NCBI RefSeq assembly: GCF_000739085.1
Contig: NZ_CP009110.1
Coordinates: 3,658,001 to 3,722,000 of the forward strand
Direction: 5' to 3'
Length of the DNA: 64,000 nucleotides
Source of the DNA: Amycolatopsis methanolica 239
GTDB lineage: Bacteria > Actinomycetota > Actinomycetes > Mycobacteriales > Pseudonocardiaceae
The notes beneath the pieces were generated by a model. That model worked only from the letters and a program-made list of their open reading frames with translations. It was not told where the DNA came from and did no database searches. Shown piece after piece: positions 10,414 through 17,930 of the stretch. Every line of letters starts with the position of its first letter. Positions within the stretch are counted from its first letter, which is position 1. The position numbers and the translations under genes were made by a program.

Positions 10414-11193
10414 ATGACGGAGAACGCTTTCTACCTGCCGCTGGGCGGCGACCGCTACCAGCCGACCGAGCACACGGCCGGGCCGTGGACGCCGGAGGCG
10501 CAGCACTTCGGGCCGCCGTCGGCGCTGCTCGCCCGCGCGCTGGAGAACCTGGCCGCCGAGCGGCCGGGGCTGCTGGCGCGGGTCACCGTGGAGATCCTCG
10601 GCCCGGCGCCGCTGACCGAGCTGTCGCTGCGGTCCTGGGTGGAGCGTCCCGGCCGGTCGGTCGAGCTGCTCGGCGCTGAGCTGCACGACGGCACGCGGGC
10701 AGTCGCGCGGGCCTCGGCGTGGCGGATCGCCGAGGCCGACACCACGGACGTGGCCACCGAGGAGCCGGCGCCACCGTCCCCCGAGGACTGCCGTCCGGCG
10801 TCCTGGCCCGACACGTGGGGCCGCGGCGGCTACCTGGGCGCGATGGAGTGGCGCGTCATCGCGGGGTCGCCCGCGGAGCCGGGCCCGGCGTGGGTGTGGG
10901 GCAGGCAGCGGGTCGAGCTGGTGGCCGGGGAGAAGCCGACGCCGCTGCAGCGGCTGTTCGCGGTCGCCGACACCGGCAACGGCGCGTCGAACTTCCTGGA
11001 CCCGGCGAAGTGGTGGTTCATCAACAGCGAGCTGACCGTGCACCTGCGGCGCGCACCGGTCGGCGAGTGGATCGCGCTGGACGCGCGCACGCTGGTCGGC
11101 CCGTCCGGGGTAGGCACCGCCACCAGCACGCTGTCCGACGTACGGGGCCAGGTGGGCCACGGCGCACAGGCGCTGATGGTGCGGACACGCTGA
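10414..11193 (+). CDS. acyl-CoA thioesterase-like double-hotdog protein
   Basis: 259 residues. HFGPPSALLARALENL, LTELSLRSWVERPGRSVELLGAEL and WWFINSELTVHLRRAPVGEWIALDARTLV match the two hotdog halves of TesB-like actinobacterial thioesterases (acyl-CoA thioesterase family 4HBT_3). It starts one base after the RecB-like stop codon. The substrate is unknown; the family is common in actinobacterial lipid metabolism. Confidence 0.8.
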   Translation: MTENAFYLPLGGDRYQPTEHTAGPWTPEAQHFGPPSALLARALENLAAERPGLLARVTVEILGPAPLTELSLRSWVERPGRSVELLGAELHDGTRAVARASAWRIAEADTTDVATEEPAPPSPEDCRPASWPDTWGRGGYLGAMEWRVIAGSPAEPGPAWVWGRQRVELVAGEKPTPLQRLFAVADTGNGASNFLDPAKWWFINSELTVHLRRAPVGEWIALDARTLVGPSGVGTATSTLSDVRGQVGHGAQALMVRTR

Positions 11194-11270
11194 CGGGCGT
11201 GACCGTCCCCCGCGAGCCGCACGAGATCCACTACTCTGCGGCCAGAACCGACTGACCTGGGAGCGCTCGA

Positions 11271-12200
11271 GTGCAGATCACCTCGGTGGTCAACCAGAAG
11301 GGCGGCGTCGGCAAGACGGCGCTGAGCGTCGGGGCCGCCGCGGCGCTGGCCGAACGCGGCCGTCGGGTGCTGCTGATCGACCTCGACCCGCAGGGTCACG
11401 CGACCACGGAGATGCTGGGCCTGGAGGAGGTTCCCCCGCAGGCGCCGAGCCTGGCCAAGGCGCTCACCAAGATGTGGAAGGGGCCGGTCGAGGAGCTGAT
11501 CGTGCCGCACCGGCGCAGCAACATCGGCCCCGGCGGCGCGTTCGACGTGATCCCGACCTCGCCCGGCATGTTCGACCTGGTGCGCAGGCTCGACCAGTTC
11601 CGGGTGCCAGGCTGGCAGCTGGCGCGGGTCGTGCAGTTCGCCAACTACGACCACGTCATCATCGACTGCCCGCCCGCCCTGGACGTGCTGACGAACAACG
11701 CCCTCGCGGCGACGCACGGCATCCTGGTGCCGGTGCAGCCGGACCGCACCAGCATCCGGGCGCTGCGGCTGCTCAACGACCAGCTGTACTACGTGCAGAC
11801 CGCGCTGAACCGCCCGCCGATCCCCTATTTCGGGGTGGTGCCGGGCCTGTACCGGCGGCCGATGTCGGGGTACGCGGTGGCGGCGCTGGAGGAGCTCAAG
11901 CAGTTTGGGTACCCGCTGCTGGCGCACGTGCCGCTCGGGGTGGTGATGAACGAGGCCGCCGCGCGCGGCATGCCGGTCACGACGTTCGCACCGGAGACCA
12001 CCCAGGCGTTCGCCTTCCGCGAAATCGCGGCGGTGCTGGACGGGCACCTCGCGCGGCAGCAGCCTTCGGCCCCGATCCCCGCCGAGGACGACTTCGTGTT
12101 CGAGGACTTCATCACCCAGGTAGCGCAAACCCGCAACGAGAACGACAACGGCGCGCGGAAGAAGCTGTACGACCTGATGCCCAAACGTCCCCGCGACTAG
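11271..12200 (+). CDS. ParA/MinD-like P-loop ATPase
   Basis: 309 residues from a GTG. Deviant Walker A KGGVGKTALS with the signature Lys, A' motif LLIDLDPQGHATTEM and Walker B VIIDCPPALD. The C-terminal tail (after about 265) is charged and unlike chromosomal ParA, so it may be an orphan Soj/ParA-type ATPase that positions some cargo. No ParB-like gene or parS site (TGTTTCACGTGAAACA) is adjacent, so it is not the chromosome partition locus. Its TAG overlaps the GTG of the following phosphotransferase relic. Confidence 0.85.
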   Translation: MQITSVVNQKGGVGKTALSVGAAAALAERGRRVLLIDLDPQGHATTEMLGLEEVPPQAPSLAKALTKMWKGPVEELIVPHRRSNIGPGGAFDVIPTSPGMFDLVRRLDQFRVPGWQLARVVQFANYDHVIIDCPPALDVLTNNALAATHGILVPVQPDRTSIRALRLLNDQLYYVQTALNRPPIPYFGVVPGLYRRPMSGYAVAALEELKQFGYPLLAHVPLGVVMNEAAARGMPVTTFAPETTQAFAFREIAAVLDGHLARQQPSAPIPAEDDFVFEDFITQVAQTRNENDNGARKKLYDLMPKRPRD

Positions 12201-12844
12201 TGGAGCTGCGGTCGATCGGGCGCCCTGCCGGGTCGTTCCAGCAACCGCTTTCCGCCAGTGAGGTCGTGGCGATGGCCCAGCGCGCGTTCGGGGTGCCGCC
12301 GGTGTCCGCGGTGGAGCTCGACAATGGGTCTGTACAACACGACCTACCGGGTGGAGTTGCCCTCGCGGAAGGCGGTTGTCCTGCGGGTGGCGCCGGAACC
12401 CCGGCGGCAGTTCCGCATCGAGCGGGAGCTGATGCGCAACGAGCACGTGAGCCTGCCGTTCTTCGCGCCGATCGCCAGCCTGATGCCCCAGACGTTGTTC
12501 GCGGACTGGACGCGGGACATCGCCGGGCGGGACTACGTGTTCCAGACCTTCCTCCCCGGGATCCCGGCGCCACAGGGGCTCCGATCGTACCCACGTCCAC
12601 AGTGGACCAACTTCTACCGCGGTCTCGGTGCGCTGGCACGGACCGTGCACGAGGTGCGCGGCCCCGCGTTCGGCCCGGTCGCCGGCCCGGCGTCCGCCAC
12701 GTGGAGCGAGGCGGTGCTGGACGAGATCACCGAGCCCAAGCTGCTGCAGGACGCCCCGGGATCCGCCAACATGCTCCTCTCTTCCAGGCCGCGGCGCTGG
12801 TGATCAACGGCGTCCTAGACCATGAAACGCCAGCGCCTCGATGA
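12200..12844 (+). pseudogene. aminoglycoside phosphotransferase-like gene, frameshifted and internally deleted
   Basis: The first frame (from GTG 12200) reads VAMAQRAFGVPPVSAVELDNG. After one surplus base near 12333 the next frame continues LYNTTYRVELPSRKAVVLRV, the N-lobe of the APH/choline-kinase fold. It proceeds to TEPKLLQDAPGSANM near 12770, and a second shift leads to LFQAAALVINGVLDHE and a stop. The catalytic loop (HGD-x4-N) and Mg-binding Asp that should lie between are absent, so a segment of about 80-100 residues was lost. Overlap with the ParA stop suggests the two were once an operon. Confidence 0.75.
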
Positions 12845-12917
12845 CCTCGATAGCGGTGGGAAGAGCCATCCGGGACGCTGGGCCGGCCACAGAACAGGCG
12901 TGCATCAAAGCGGCTGC

Positions 12918-12933
12918 GTATAGGTCGTTATAC
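12918..12933. repeat. 16-bp dyad GTATAGGTCGTTATAC, copy 3
   Basis: Exact copy in the 162-bp gap between the phosphotransferase relic and the 3' end of the sigma-factor gene. No promoter-dependent gene is obvious on either side, so here it is either a remnant or a free-standing binding site. Confidence 0.85.
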
Positions 12934-13006
12934 ACATCTCGAGCGGTCAACGAGTGATCGACGGATCGGCTCGGCGAGAAGCTGATCAGTGGAAGGGCGC
13001 TCCGGG

Positions 13007-14218
13007 TCAGGTCCGGCGCGAGGCGCAGCTCCGAGCTCGCACCTCCAGATACCGCCGCTCCGGCGCGCTCAACGTACCCCGCGCGGCGCGGTGGTACGCC
13101 TCCGCCGCAGCGGGAAGATCGCCGGCCCGCTCCAGCAGGTGCGCGCGCACCGCGTCCACGCGGTGGTGCCGGGCCAGCGCCGGGTCCTCCGCCGCCACCG
13201 CCAGCTCCCGCAGCCCGGCCTCCGGACCGTCCACTTCGGCCACCGCCACGACCCGGTTCAGCGTCACCATCGGACCGGGCGCCACCGCCGCGAGCAGCTC
13301 GTACAGCCCGGCGATCTCGCGCCAGTCGGTGTCCTCCGCTCGCGCGGCCTGCCCGTGCACGGCGGCGATCGCGGCCTGCATCTGGTACGGGCCGACCGGC
13401 GCGGTCGTCAGCGCCCGCGTCACCAGCGCCGTGCCCTCGTCGATCATCGCCCGGTCCCACCGCGACCGGTCCTGTTCGGCGAGCGGGACCAGCGCACCAC
13501 CGGGACCGGTGCGGGCGGCGCGGCGCGCGTCGGTCAGGAGCATCAGCGCGAGCAGGCCCGCCACCTCGCCCTCGTCCGGCAGCCGGGCGTGCAGCTGCCG
13601 GGCCAGGCGGATCGCCTCGGCGGTCAGGTCCACGCGCTGCAACGACTCCCCCGAACTCGCCGTGTGCCCCTCCGTGAAGACCAGGTACAACACGTTGAGC
13701 ACGGCGGCCAGGCGCGGCCCGTAGTCCTCCGGCGCGGGCGGCCGGAACCGGGCGCCCGCGGCCTTGATCCGCTGCTTCGCGCGGCTGATGCGTTGCGCGA
13801 TCGTGGATTCCGGCACCAGGTAGGCCCGCGCGATCTCGGCGGTGGTGAGCCCGCCGACCGCCCGCAGCGCCAGCGCCACCTGCGACGCCGGGGTGAGCGA
13901 CGGGTGGCAGCACAGCATGAGCAGGGTGAGCGTGTCGTCCACCGCGGGCACCGGCGCCGGGTCCGGTGGCGTCATCAGCGCGACGTTCTCCTCACGGCGG
14001 CGGCGCGCGGTCTCCGACCGCCACAGCTCGATCCGCCGCCGGGACGCGGTCGTGATCAGCCAGCCCTTCGGGTTGTCCGGCATGCCCTGGGCCGGCCACT
14101 GCGTCGCGGCCGCGAGCAGCGCCTCCTGCACGGCGTCCTCGCACAGGTCGAAGTCGCCGTAGCGGCGCACCAGCGCAGCGAGCACCTGCGGCGCCAGCTC
14201 GCGCAGCACCTCGGTCAC
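13007..14218 (-). CDS. ECF42-type RNA polymerase sigma factor with TPR-like C-terminal extension
   Basis: 403 residues. Sigma region 2 at the start (LVRRYGDFDLCEDAVQEALL, PKGWLITTASRRRIELWR) and region 4 (GGLTTAEIARAYLVPESTIAQRISRAKQRI) are followed by a 230-residue extension (YLVFTEGHTASSG onward) typical of group ECF42. That extension is needed for activity in the group, which has no anti-sigma factor. The GTG start overlaps the stop of the upstream YCII/DGPF gene (GTGA), so the two are translationally coupled, the hallmark ECF42 pairing. Confidence 0.92.
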   Translation of the reverse strand: MTEVLRELAPQVLAALVRRYGDFDLCEDAVQEALLAAATQWPAQGMPDNPKGWLITTASRRRIELWRSETARRRREENVALMTPPDPAPVPAVDDTLTLLMLCCHPSLTPASQVALALRAVGGLTTAEIARAYLVPESTIAQRISRAKQRIKAAGARFRPPAPEDYGPRLAAVLNVLYLVFTEGHTASSGESLQRVDLTAEAIRLARQLHARLPDEGEVAGLLALMLLTDARRAARTGPGGALVPLAEQDRSRWDRAMIDEGTALVTRALTTAPVGPYQMQAAIAAVHGQAARAEDTDWREIAGLYELLAAVAPGPMVTLNRVVAVAEVDGPEAGLRELAVAAEDPALARHHRVDAVRAHLLERAGDLPAAAEAYHRAARGTLSAPERRYLEVRARSCASRRT

Positions 14219-14586
14219 GGCAGGAAGACGCTCAGGTCCTGCGTCGGACGCACCTCGACCAGGCCGAGCCCCGCCTCCGGGATCCGCGCCGCCCACTCCA
14301 CGGCCCGCTCCAGGCTCGCGCAGTCCAGCACGTAGAACCCGGCCAGCTGCTCCTTGACCTCGGCGAACGGCCCGTCCCCCGCCACGACCTGCCCGTCGGA
14401 GACCAGAACCCGCTTGCCGGTCTCCGGCGGCGCCAGCGACGCCGAGGTCACCAGCTCCCCCGACTCCGCCAGGTCGCGATCCAGCGCCTCGTACGCCTTG
14501 AGCCCCTGCCGTTTGTCGTCGTCGGCCAGGCTTTCCCACACCGCCTGCGACGCCGCGTTGCGGTAGATCAGCACCAGGAACTTCAT
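14215..14586 (-). CDS. YCII-family DGPF protein, ECF42 partner
   Basis: 123 residues: MKFLVLIYRN opens a ferredoxin-like YCII fold and GDGPFAEVKEQLAGFYVLD contains the DGPF motif that names the ECF42-associated family. These proteins are the usual targets and co-transcribed partners of ECF42 sigma factors; their biochemical role is unknown. The ATG at 14586 follows GGAGGGCAG. The gene is the first of a two-gene operon with the sigma factor and is driven by the promoter region at 14614-14640. Confidence 0.9.
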   Translation of the reverse strand: MKFLVLIYRNAASQAVWESLADDDKRQGLKAYEALDRDLAESGELVTSASLAPPETGKRVLVSDGQVVAGDGPFAEVKEQLAGFYVLDCASLERAVEWAARIPEAGLGLVEVRPTQDLSVFLP

Positions 14587-14613
14587 CTGCCCTCCTGGAC
14601 TCCTCACCCGGGA

Positions 14614-14640
14614 TGTCGAGACCGGGCCCGCGGTCTCGAC
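14614..14640. promoter_or_regulatory. symmetrical divergent promoter, probable ECF42 target
   Basis: A 9-bp perfect inverted repeat, GTCGAGACC - GGGCCCGC - GGTCTCGAC, lies between the divergent DGPF and NTF2-like genes. On the plus strand TGTCGA is followed 17 bases later by CGACGT; on the minus strand CGTCGA is followed by CGACAT at the same spacing. As I recall it, ECF42 promoters are described as TGTCGA at -35 with CGA/CGTC-type -10, so the dyad appears to place one such promoter on each strand. Activity is inferred. Confidence 0.6.
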
Positions 14641-14679
14641 GTCACCGCTGGAAGCACACACCCTAACCGGAGGACGACG

Positions 14680-15114
14680 ATGACCAGCACGAACGAAATC
14701 CACGCGGTGATCGAGGAGCAGGCGGCCGCCATCCGGGCCGGCGACGCGGACGCGGTCGTCGCCCGGTACGCGCCGGAGATCGTCGCGTTCACCCTCGCCC
14801 CGCCGCTGGCCCACGGCGCGGCCGAGATGCGCGGCCCGGACAACCTGCGCGGCTGGTTCGCCGGGTTCGACGGCCCGGTCGGCTACGAGGTCCGCGACCT
14901 GCGCGCCACCGTCAGCGGCGATCTCGCGTTCGCGCACAGCCTCAACCGCATGTCCGCGCTCCCCGCAGGCCACGACGAGCCGTTCACCCTGTGGTTCCGG
15001 TCGACGGTCTGCCTGCGCCGCGACGGCGGTCGCTGGCTGATCGCGCACCAGCACCAGTCCACACCGTTCCACATGGACGGCACCTTCGCCGCCGCCCTGG
15101 ATCTGGAGCCCTAG
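14680..15114 (+). CDS. SnoaL/NTF2-like protein (DUF4440 type)
   Basis: 144 residues of alpha+beta-barrel type: EIHAVIEEQAAAIRAGDADAVVARYAPE begins the cone-shaped fold and RSTVCLRRDGGRWLIAHQHQST ends it, typical of SnoaL-like ketosteroid-isomerase relatives. AACCGGAGG before the ATG gives a good ribosome-binding site. It is divergent from the ECF42 operon and probably shares its symmetrical promoter, so it is a likely member of the ECF42 regulon. Substrate unknown. Its end overlaps the convergent AEC transporter by four bases. Confidence 0.8.
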   Translation: MTSTNEIHAVIEEQAAAIRAGDADAVVARYAPEIVAFTLAPPLAHGAAEMRGPDNLRGWFAGFDGPVGYEVRDLRATVSGDLAFAHSLNRMSALPAGHDEPFTLWFRSTVCLRRDGGRWLIAHQHQSTPFHMDGTFAAALDLEP

Positions 15115-16049
15115 AGGAACTCGCCGACCAGCCAGGACACCAGGGACAGCGACCCCATCGACACCAGGGTGGACATGAGCACGCAGTCCCGCACGAACCG
15201 GCTGTCCAGGGCGTACTGGCTGGTCGCGATGAAGATGTTCTGCGCGGTGGGCAGTCCCGCGCACACCGTCGCGATCATCAGCGCCGGGTGCGGCACGCTG
15301 AGCAGCAGGCCGACGCCGAGGGTGATCGCGGGCTGGGCGAACAGCTTCAGCCCGACCACCGCCGTCATCTCGGCCCGCCGCGTCCCCATCGGGTCCCGCG
15401 CGCCGCCGGAGGTGAGCGACATGCCCAGCACCAGCAGCGCGGTGCCCACCCCGGCGGAGGCGAGCAGGTGCAGCGGCTGCGCCACCAGGTGCGGCAGGTG
15501 CAGCCCGCCCGCGCGGAACAGCACCCCGGCCAGCGACGCGGCGATCACCGGGGTGCGCACCGGCAGCATCAGCAGCTTTCGCCACCGCGAGCGGCCCGGC
15601 TCCCGCGCGTCGGCCTCCAGCAGCGCCAGCAGCGACGGCATCAACACCAGGGTCTGCAGCAGGATCATCACCACGACGAACGCGGAGTCCCCGAACAGCT
15701 GCAACAGGACCGGGATGCCCAGGTTGCCGGCGTTGGCGTAGCAGGAGGCCATCCCGCTGACCGCCCACTCCGACAGCTTGCGCCGGAACACCCACTTGCC
15801 CAGTGCGAACCCGATCGCCCCCACCACGACGGTGCCGATCAGGAACGCGAGCACGCCCGGGTTCAGCAGGGCGGTCAGCGGGGTGTCCTGCATGGTGGTG
15901 AACAGCACCGCGGGCATCGCGACGACGAAGACGTACTTCGTCAGCGCCGCTTCGGCGCCGTCGCCGAGCACGCGGAACCGGCCGAGCAGGTACCCCAGTC
16001 CGGTCAGTGCCCAGATCGGCACGAACGCCGGCAGGACACCGCCGGTCAA
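15111..16049 (-). CDS. AEC-family (auxin efflux carrier-like) transporter
   Basis: 312 residues and about ten transmembrane helices. [19 protein letters not shown] at the start, the inverted-repeat halves, [19 protein letters not shown] (with the conserved Asn-Ala-Gly-Asn) and [17 protein letters not shown] are signatures of the AEC/BASS-like carriers that move carboxylates or malonate in bacteria. The TTG start overlaps the hisG stop (TTGA), so it is translated with hisG; a metabolic link to histidine is not evident. Substrate unknown. Confidence 0.88.
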   Translation of the reverse strand: MTGGVLPAFVPIWALTGLGYLLGRFRVLGDGAEAALTKYVFVVAMPAVLFTTMQDTPLTALLNPGVLAFLIGTVVVGAIGFALGKWVFRRKLSEWAVSGMASCYANAGNLGIPVLLQLFGDSAFVVVMILLQTLVLMPSLLALLEADAREPGRSRWRKLLMLPVRTPVIAASLAGVLFRAGGLHLPHLVAQPLHLLASAGVGTALLVLGMSLTSGGARDPMGTRRAEMTAVVGLKLFAQPAITLGVGLLLSVPHPALMIATVCAGLPTAQNIFIATSQYALDSRFVRDCVLMSTLVSMGSLSLVSWLVGEFL

Positions 16050-16891
16050 AGCCGGCAGGAGCGGATGTCGGAGGCGAGCACCGCCTTCGCACCCACCTCG
16101 GCCAGCTCGTCCATGATCTGGTTGACCTTCTTGCGCGGCACCATCGCCCGCACCGCGACCCAGTCCGGGTCGGCCAGCCGCGCGACCGTCGGCGACTCGA
16201 GGCCCGGGGTGATGGCGACCGCCTTGTCCAGCAGCGTCCGCGGGCAGTCGTAGTCGAGCATCATGTACTGCTGCGCGAACACCACGCCCTGCAACCGGGC
16301 GGTCAGCTGCGACTTCGCCTTCTGCGCGTCGCTGCCGGCGCGCTGCACCAGCACCGCCTCGGACACGCAGATCGGGTCGCCGAACGCGACCAGGTTGTGC
16401 TGCCGCAGGGTCCGCCCGGAGCCGACCACGTCGGCGATCGCGTCGGCCACGCCGAGCTGGATCGAGATCTCCACCGCGCCGTCGAGCCGGATCACCTCCG
16501 CCTCCACGCCCTGCCGGGCGAGGTCGTCACGCACCAGGTTCGGGTAGGAGGTGGCCAGCCGCTTGCCCTGCAGGTCGGCCGGCTTCCAGTCCTGCCCGGC
16601 CGGGGCGGCGTAGCGGAAGGTGGAGCCGCCGAAGCCCAGCGCCAGCACCTCCTCGACCGGGGCGCCGGAGTCCAGCGCCAGGTCGCGGCCGGTGATGCCG
16701 AGGTCCAGCTCGCCGGAGCCGACGTAGATCGGGATGTCCTTGGGGCGCAGGAAGAAGAACTCGACCTCGTTGTTCGGGTCGAGCACGGTCAGGTCGCGCT
16801 GCTCATGCCGCTGGCGGTAACCGGCCTCGCCGAGCATCTCCGACGCCGGCCCGGCCAGCGCTCCCTTGTTCGGCACCGCAACCCGCAGCAT
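16046..16891 (-). CDS. hisG: ATP phosphoribosyltransferase, long form
   Basis: 281 residues, the long (HisZ-independent) form with its own C-terminal regulatory domain. [11 protein letters not shown] starts the protein; the PRPP-binding segment [14 protein letters not shown] and the C-terminal ACT-like half ([16 protein letters not shown]) are clear. It catalyses the first, histidine-inhibited step of histidine synthesis. The ATG at 16891 (MLRVAV) is chosen over one five codons upstream. hisE lies 30 bases upstream, giving the actinobacterial hisE-hisG operon. Confidence 0.96.
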   Translation of the reverse strand: MLRVAVPNKGALAGPASEMLGEAGYRQRHEQRDLTVLDPNNEVEFFFLRPKDIPIYVGSGELDLGITGRDLALDSGAPVEEVLALGFGGSTFRYAAPAGQDWKPADLQGKRLATSYPNLVRDDLARQGVEAEVIRLDGAVEISIQLGVADAIADVVGSGRTLRQHNLVAFGDPICVSEAVLVQRAGSDAQKAKSQLTARLQGVVFAQQYMMLDYDCPRTLLDKAVAITPGLESPTVARLADPDWVAVRAMVPRKKVNQIMDELAEVGAKAVLASDIRSCRL

Positions 16892-16921
16892 GCCCTCACT
16901 CCTCAATCGTTCTCGGCCCCG

Positions 16922-17185
16922 CTACAGGTAGCGGTACACGTCCTCGGTGGTCAGCCCGCGTCCGAGCATCAGCACCTGAACCCGGTACAGCAGCTGGGAG
17001 ATCTCCTCGGCCAGCCGATCGTCGGACTCGTGCTCGGCGGCGATCCAGACCTCACCGGCCTCCTCGAGCACCTTCTTGCCCTGGGCGTGCACGCCGGCGT
17101 CCAGCGCCTCCACGGTGCCCGATCCCTCGGGTCGGTTGCGGGCCCGGTCGGTGAGCTCGGCGAACAGCTCGTCGAAGGTCTTCAC
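16922..17185 (-). CDS. hisE: phosphoribosyl-ATP pyrophosphatase
   Basis: 87 residues, all-alpha MazG-like fold. [21 protein letters not shown] leads to the metal-binding [27 protein letters not shown] segment with the acidic ligands. It performs step two of histidine synthesis on the product of HisG, whose gene follows directly. The GTG at 17185 gives the standard N-terminus. Confidence 0.96.
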   Translation of the reverse strand: MKTFDELFAELTDRARNRPEGSGTVEALDAGVHAQGKKVLEEAGEVWIAAEHESDDRLAEEISQLLYRVQVLMLGRGLTTEDVYRYL

Positions 17186-17251
17186 GGTCTGTAGATCCTT
17201 CCATCCGGCCCGCCACGAGGGCGATCCGGGCCGCCGCTGCTGACGGCGACG

Positions 17252-17914
17252 TCACACCAGGCCCCGCAGCGTGTCCGCGTCCACCCCGGTCAGCGAGGTG
17301 CGGAACACCCGGCGCGGGCCCGCTTCGACGGACACGTCGTTGGGCACGACCAGCACGACGCACCCCGCGGCGGCGGCCGACGCGGCGCCCGGCGGGGAGT
17401 CCTCGACGGCCACGCAGCGTGCCGGGTCCGCGCCGAGGAGCCGCGCCGCGCGCAGGTAGGGCTCGGGGTGCGGCTTGTTGAGCCCGTCCACCTCGTCACC
17501 GCAGACGGTGACGTCGAAGAACTCCCGCCCGATGGTGTCCAGCGCCAGCTCGGTCAGCGACCGCTCGGTGGAGGTGACCAGCGCCGAGGGCACCCCGGCG
17601 CGGCGCACCGCGGTCAGCGCTTCGCGGGCGCCGGGCCGCCACGGCAGCTCGTCGGCGAACAGGTTCGCCGTCCGGTCGCGGATCCACGCGCCGGTCTGCG
17701 CGACCGCGGCGGCGGTCGGCTCGTGACCGGTCACCGCCAGCAGGAATCCCGCCGTGGCGTCCATGTTGGACCCGACGAGCGTGAGCCGCTGCTCGGTGGT
17801 GAGCGTCCCGCCCAGCCACTCCGCGCACTCGTACAGCGCGACGTCCCACAGCTTCTCCGAGTCGACGAGCGTGCCGTCCATGTCCCAGAGCGCGGCAGCA
17901 AGGCCGTCCGTCAA
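17252..17914 (-). CDS. HAD-superfamily beta-phosphoglucomutase-like phosphatase
   Basis: 220 residues. Motif I LWDMDGTLVDSE has the nucleophile DMDGT, motif II is ALVTSTERS, motif III NKPHPEPY, and motif IV VAVEDSPPGAASA; an alpha-helical cap lies between motifs I and II. This is the sugar-phosphate phosphatase subgroup. The order metH - HAD - hisE - hisG is conserved in mycobacteria. Substrate unknown. It starts 16 bases after the metH stop. Confidence 0.9.
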   Translation of the reverse strand: MTDGLAAALWDMDGTLVDSEKLWDVALYECAEWLGGTLTTEQRLTLVGSNMDATAGFLLAVTGHEPTAAAVAQTGAWIRDRTANLFADELPWRPGAREALTAVRRAGVPSALVTSTERSLTELALDTIGREFFDVTVCGDEVDGLNKPHPEPYLRAARLLGADPARCVAVEDSPPGAASAAAAGCVVLVVPNDVSVEAGPRRVFRTSLTGVDADTLRGLV

Positions 17915-17930
17915 GTGGTTCTCCCTCTGC

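Noticed and set aside
11271..12200. Chromosome partition locus parAB
   Set aside because: No parB gene and no parS-like TGTTTCACGTGAAACA site near the ParA-like gene.
12804..12950. Minus-strand frame in which the 16-bp dyad would encode VYNDLYA
   Set aside because: The four dyad copies are read in different frames in different contexts, so the conservation is at DNA level, not protein level.
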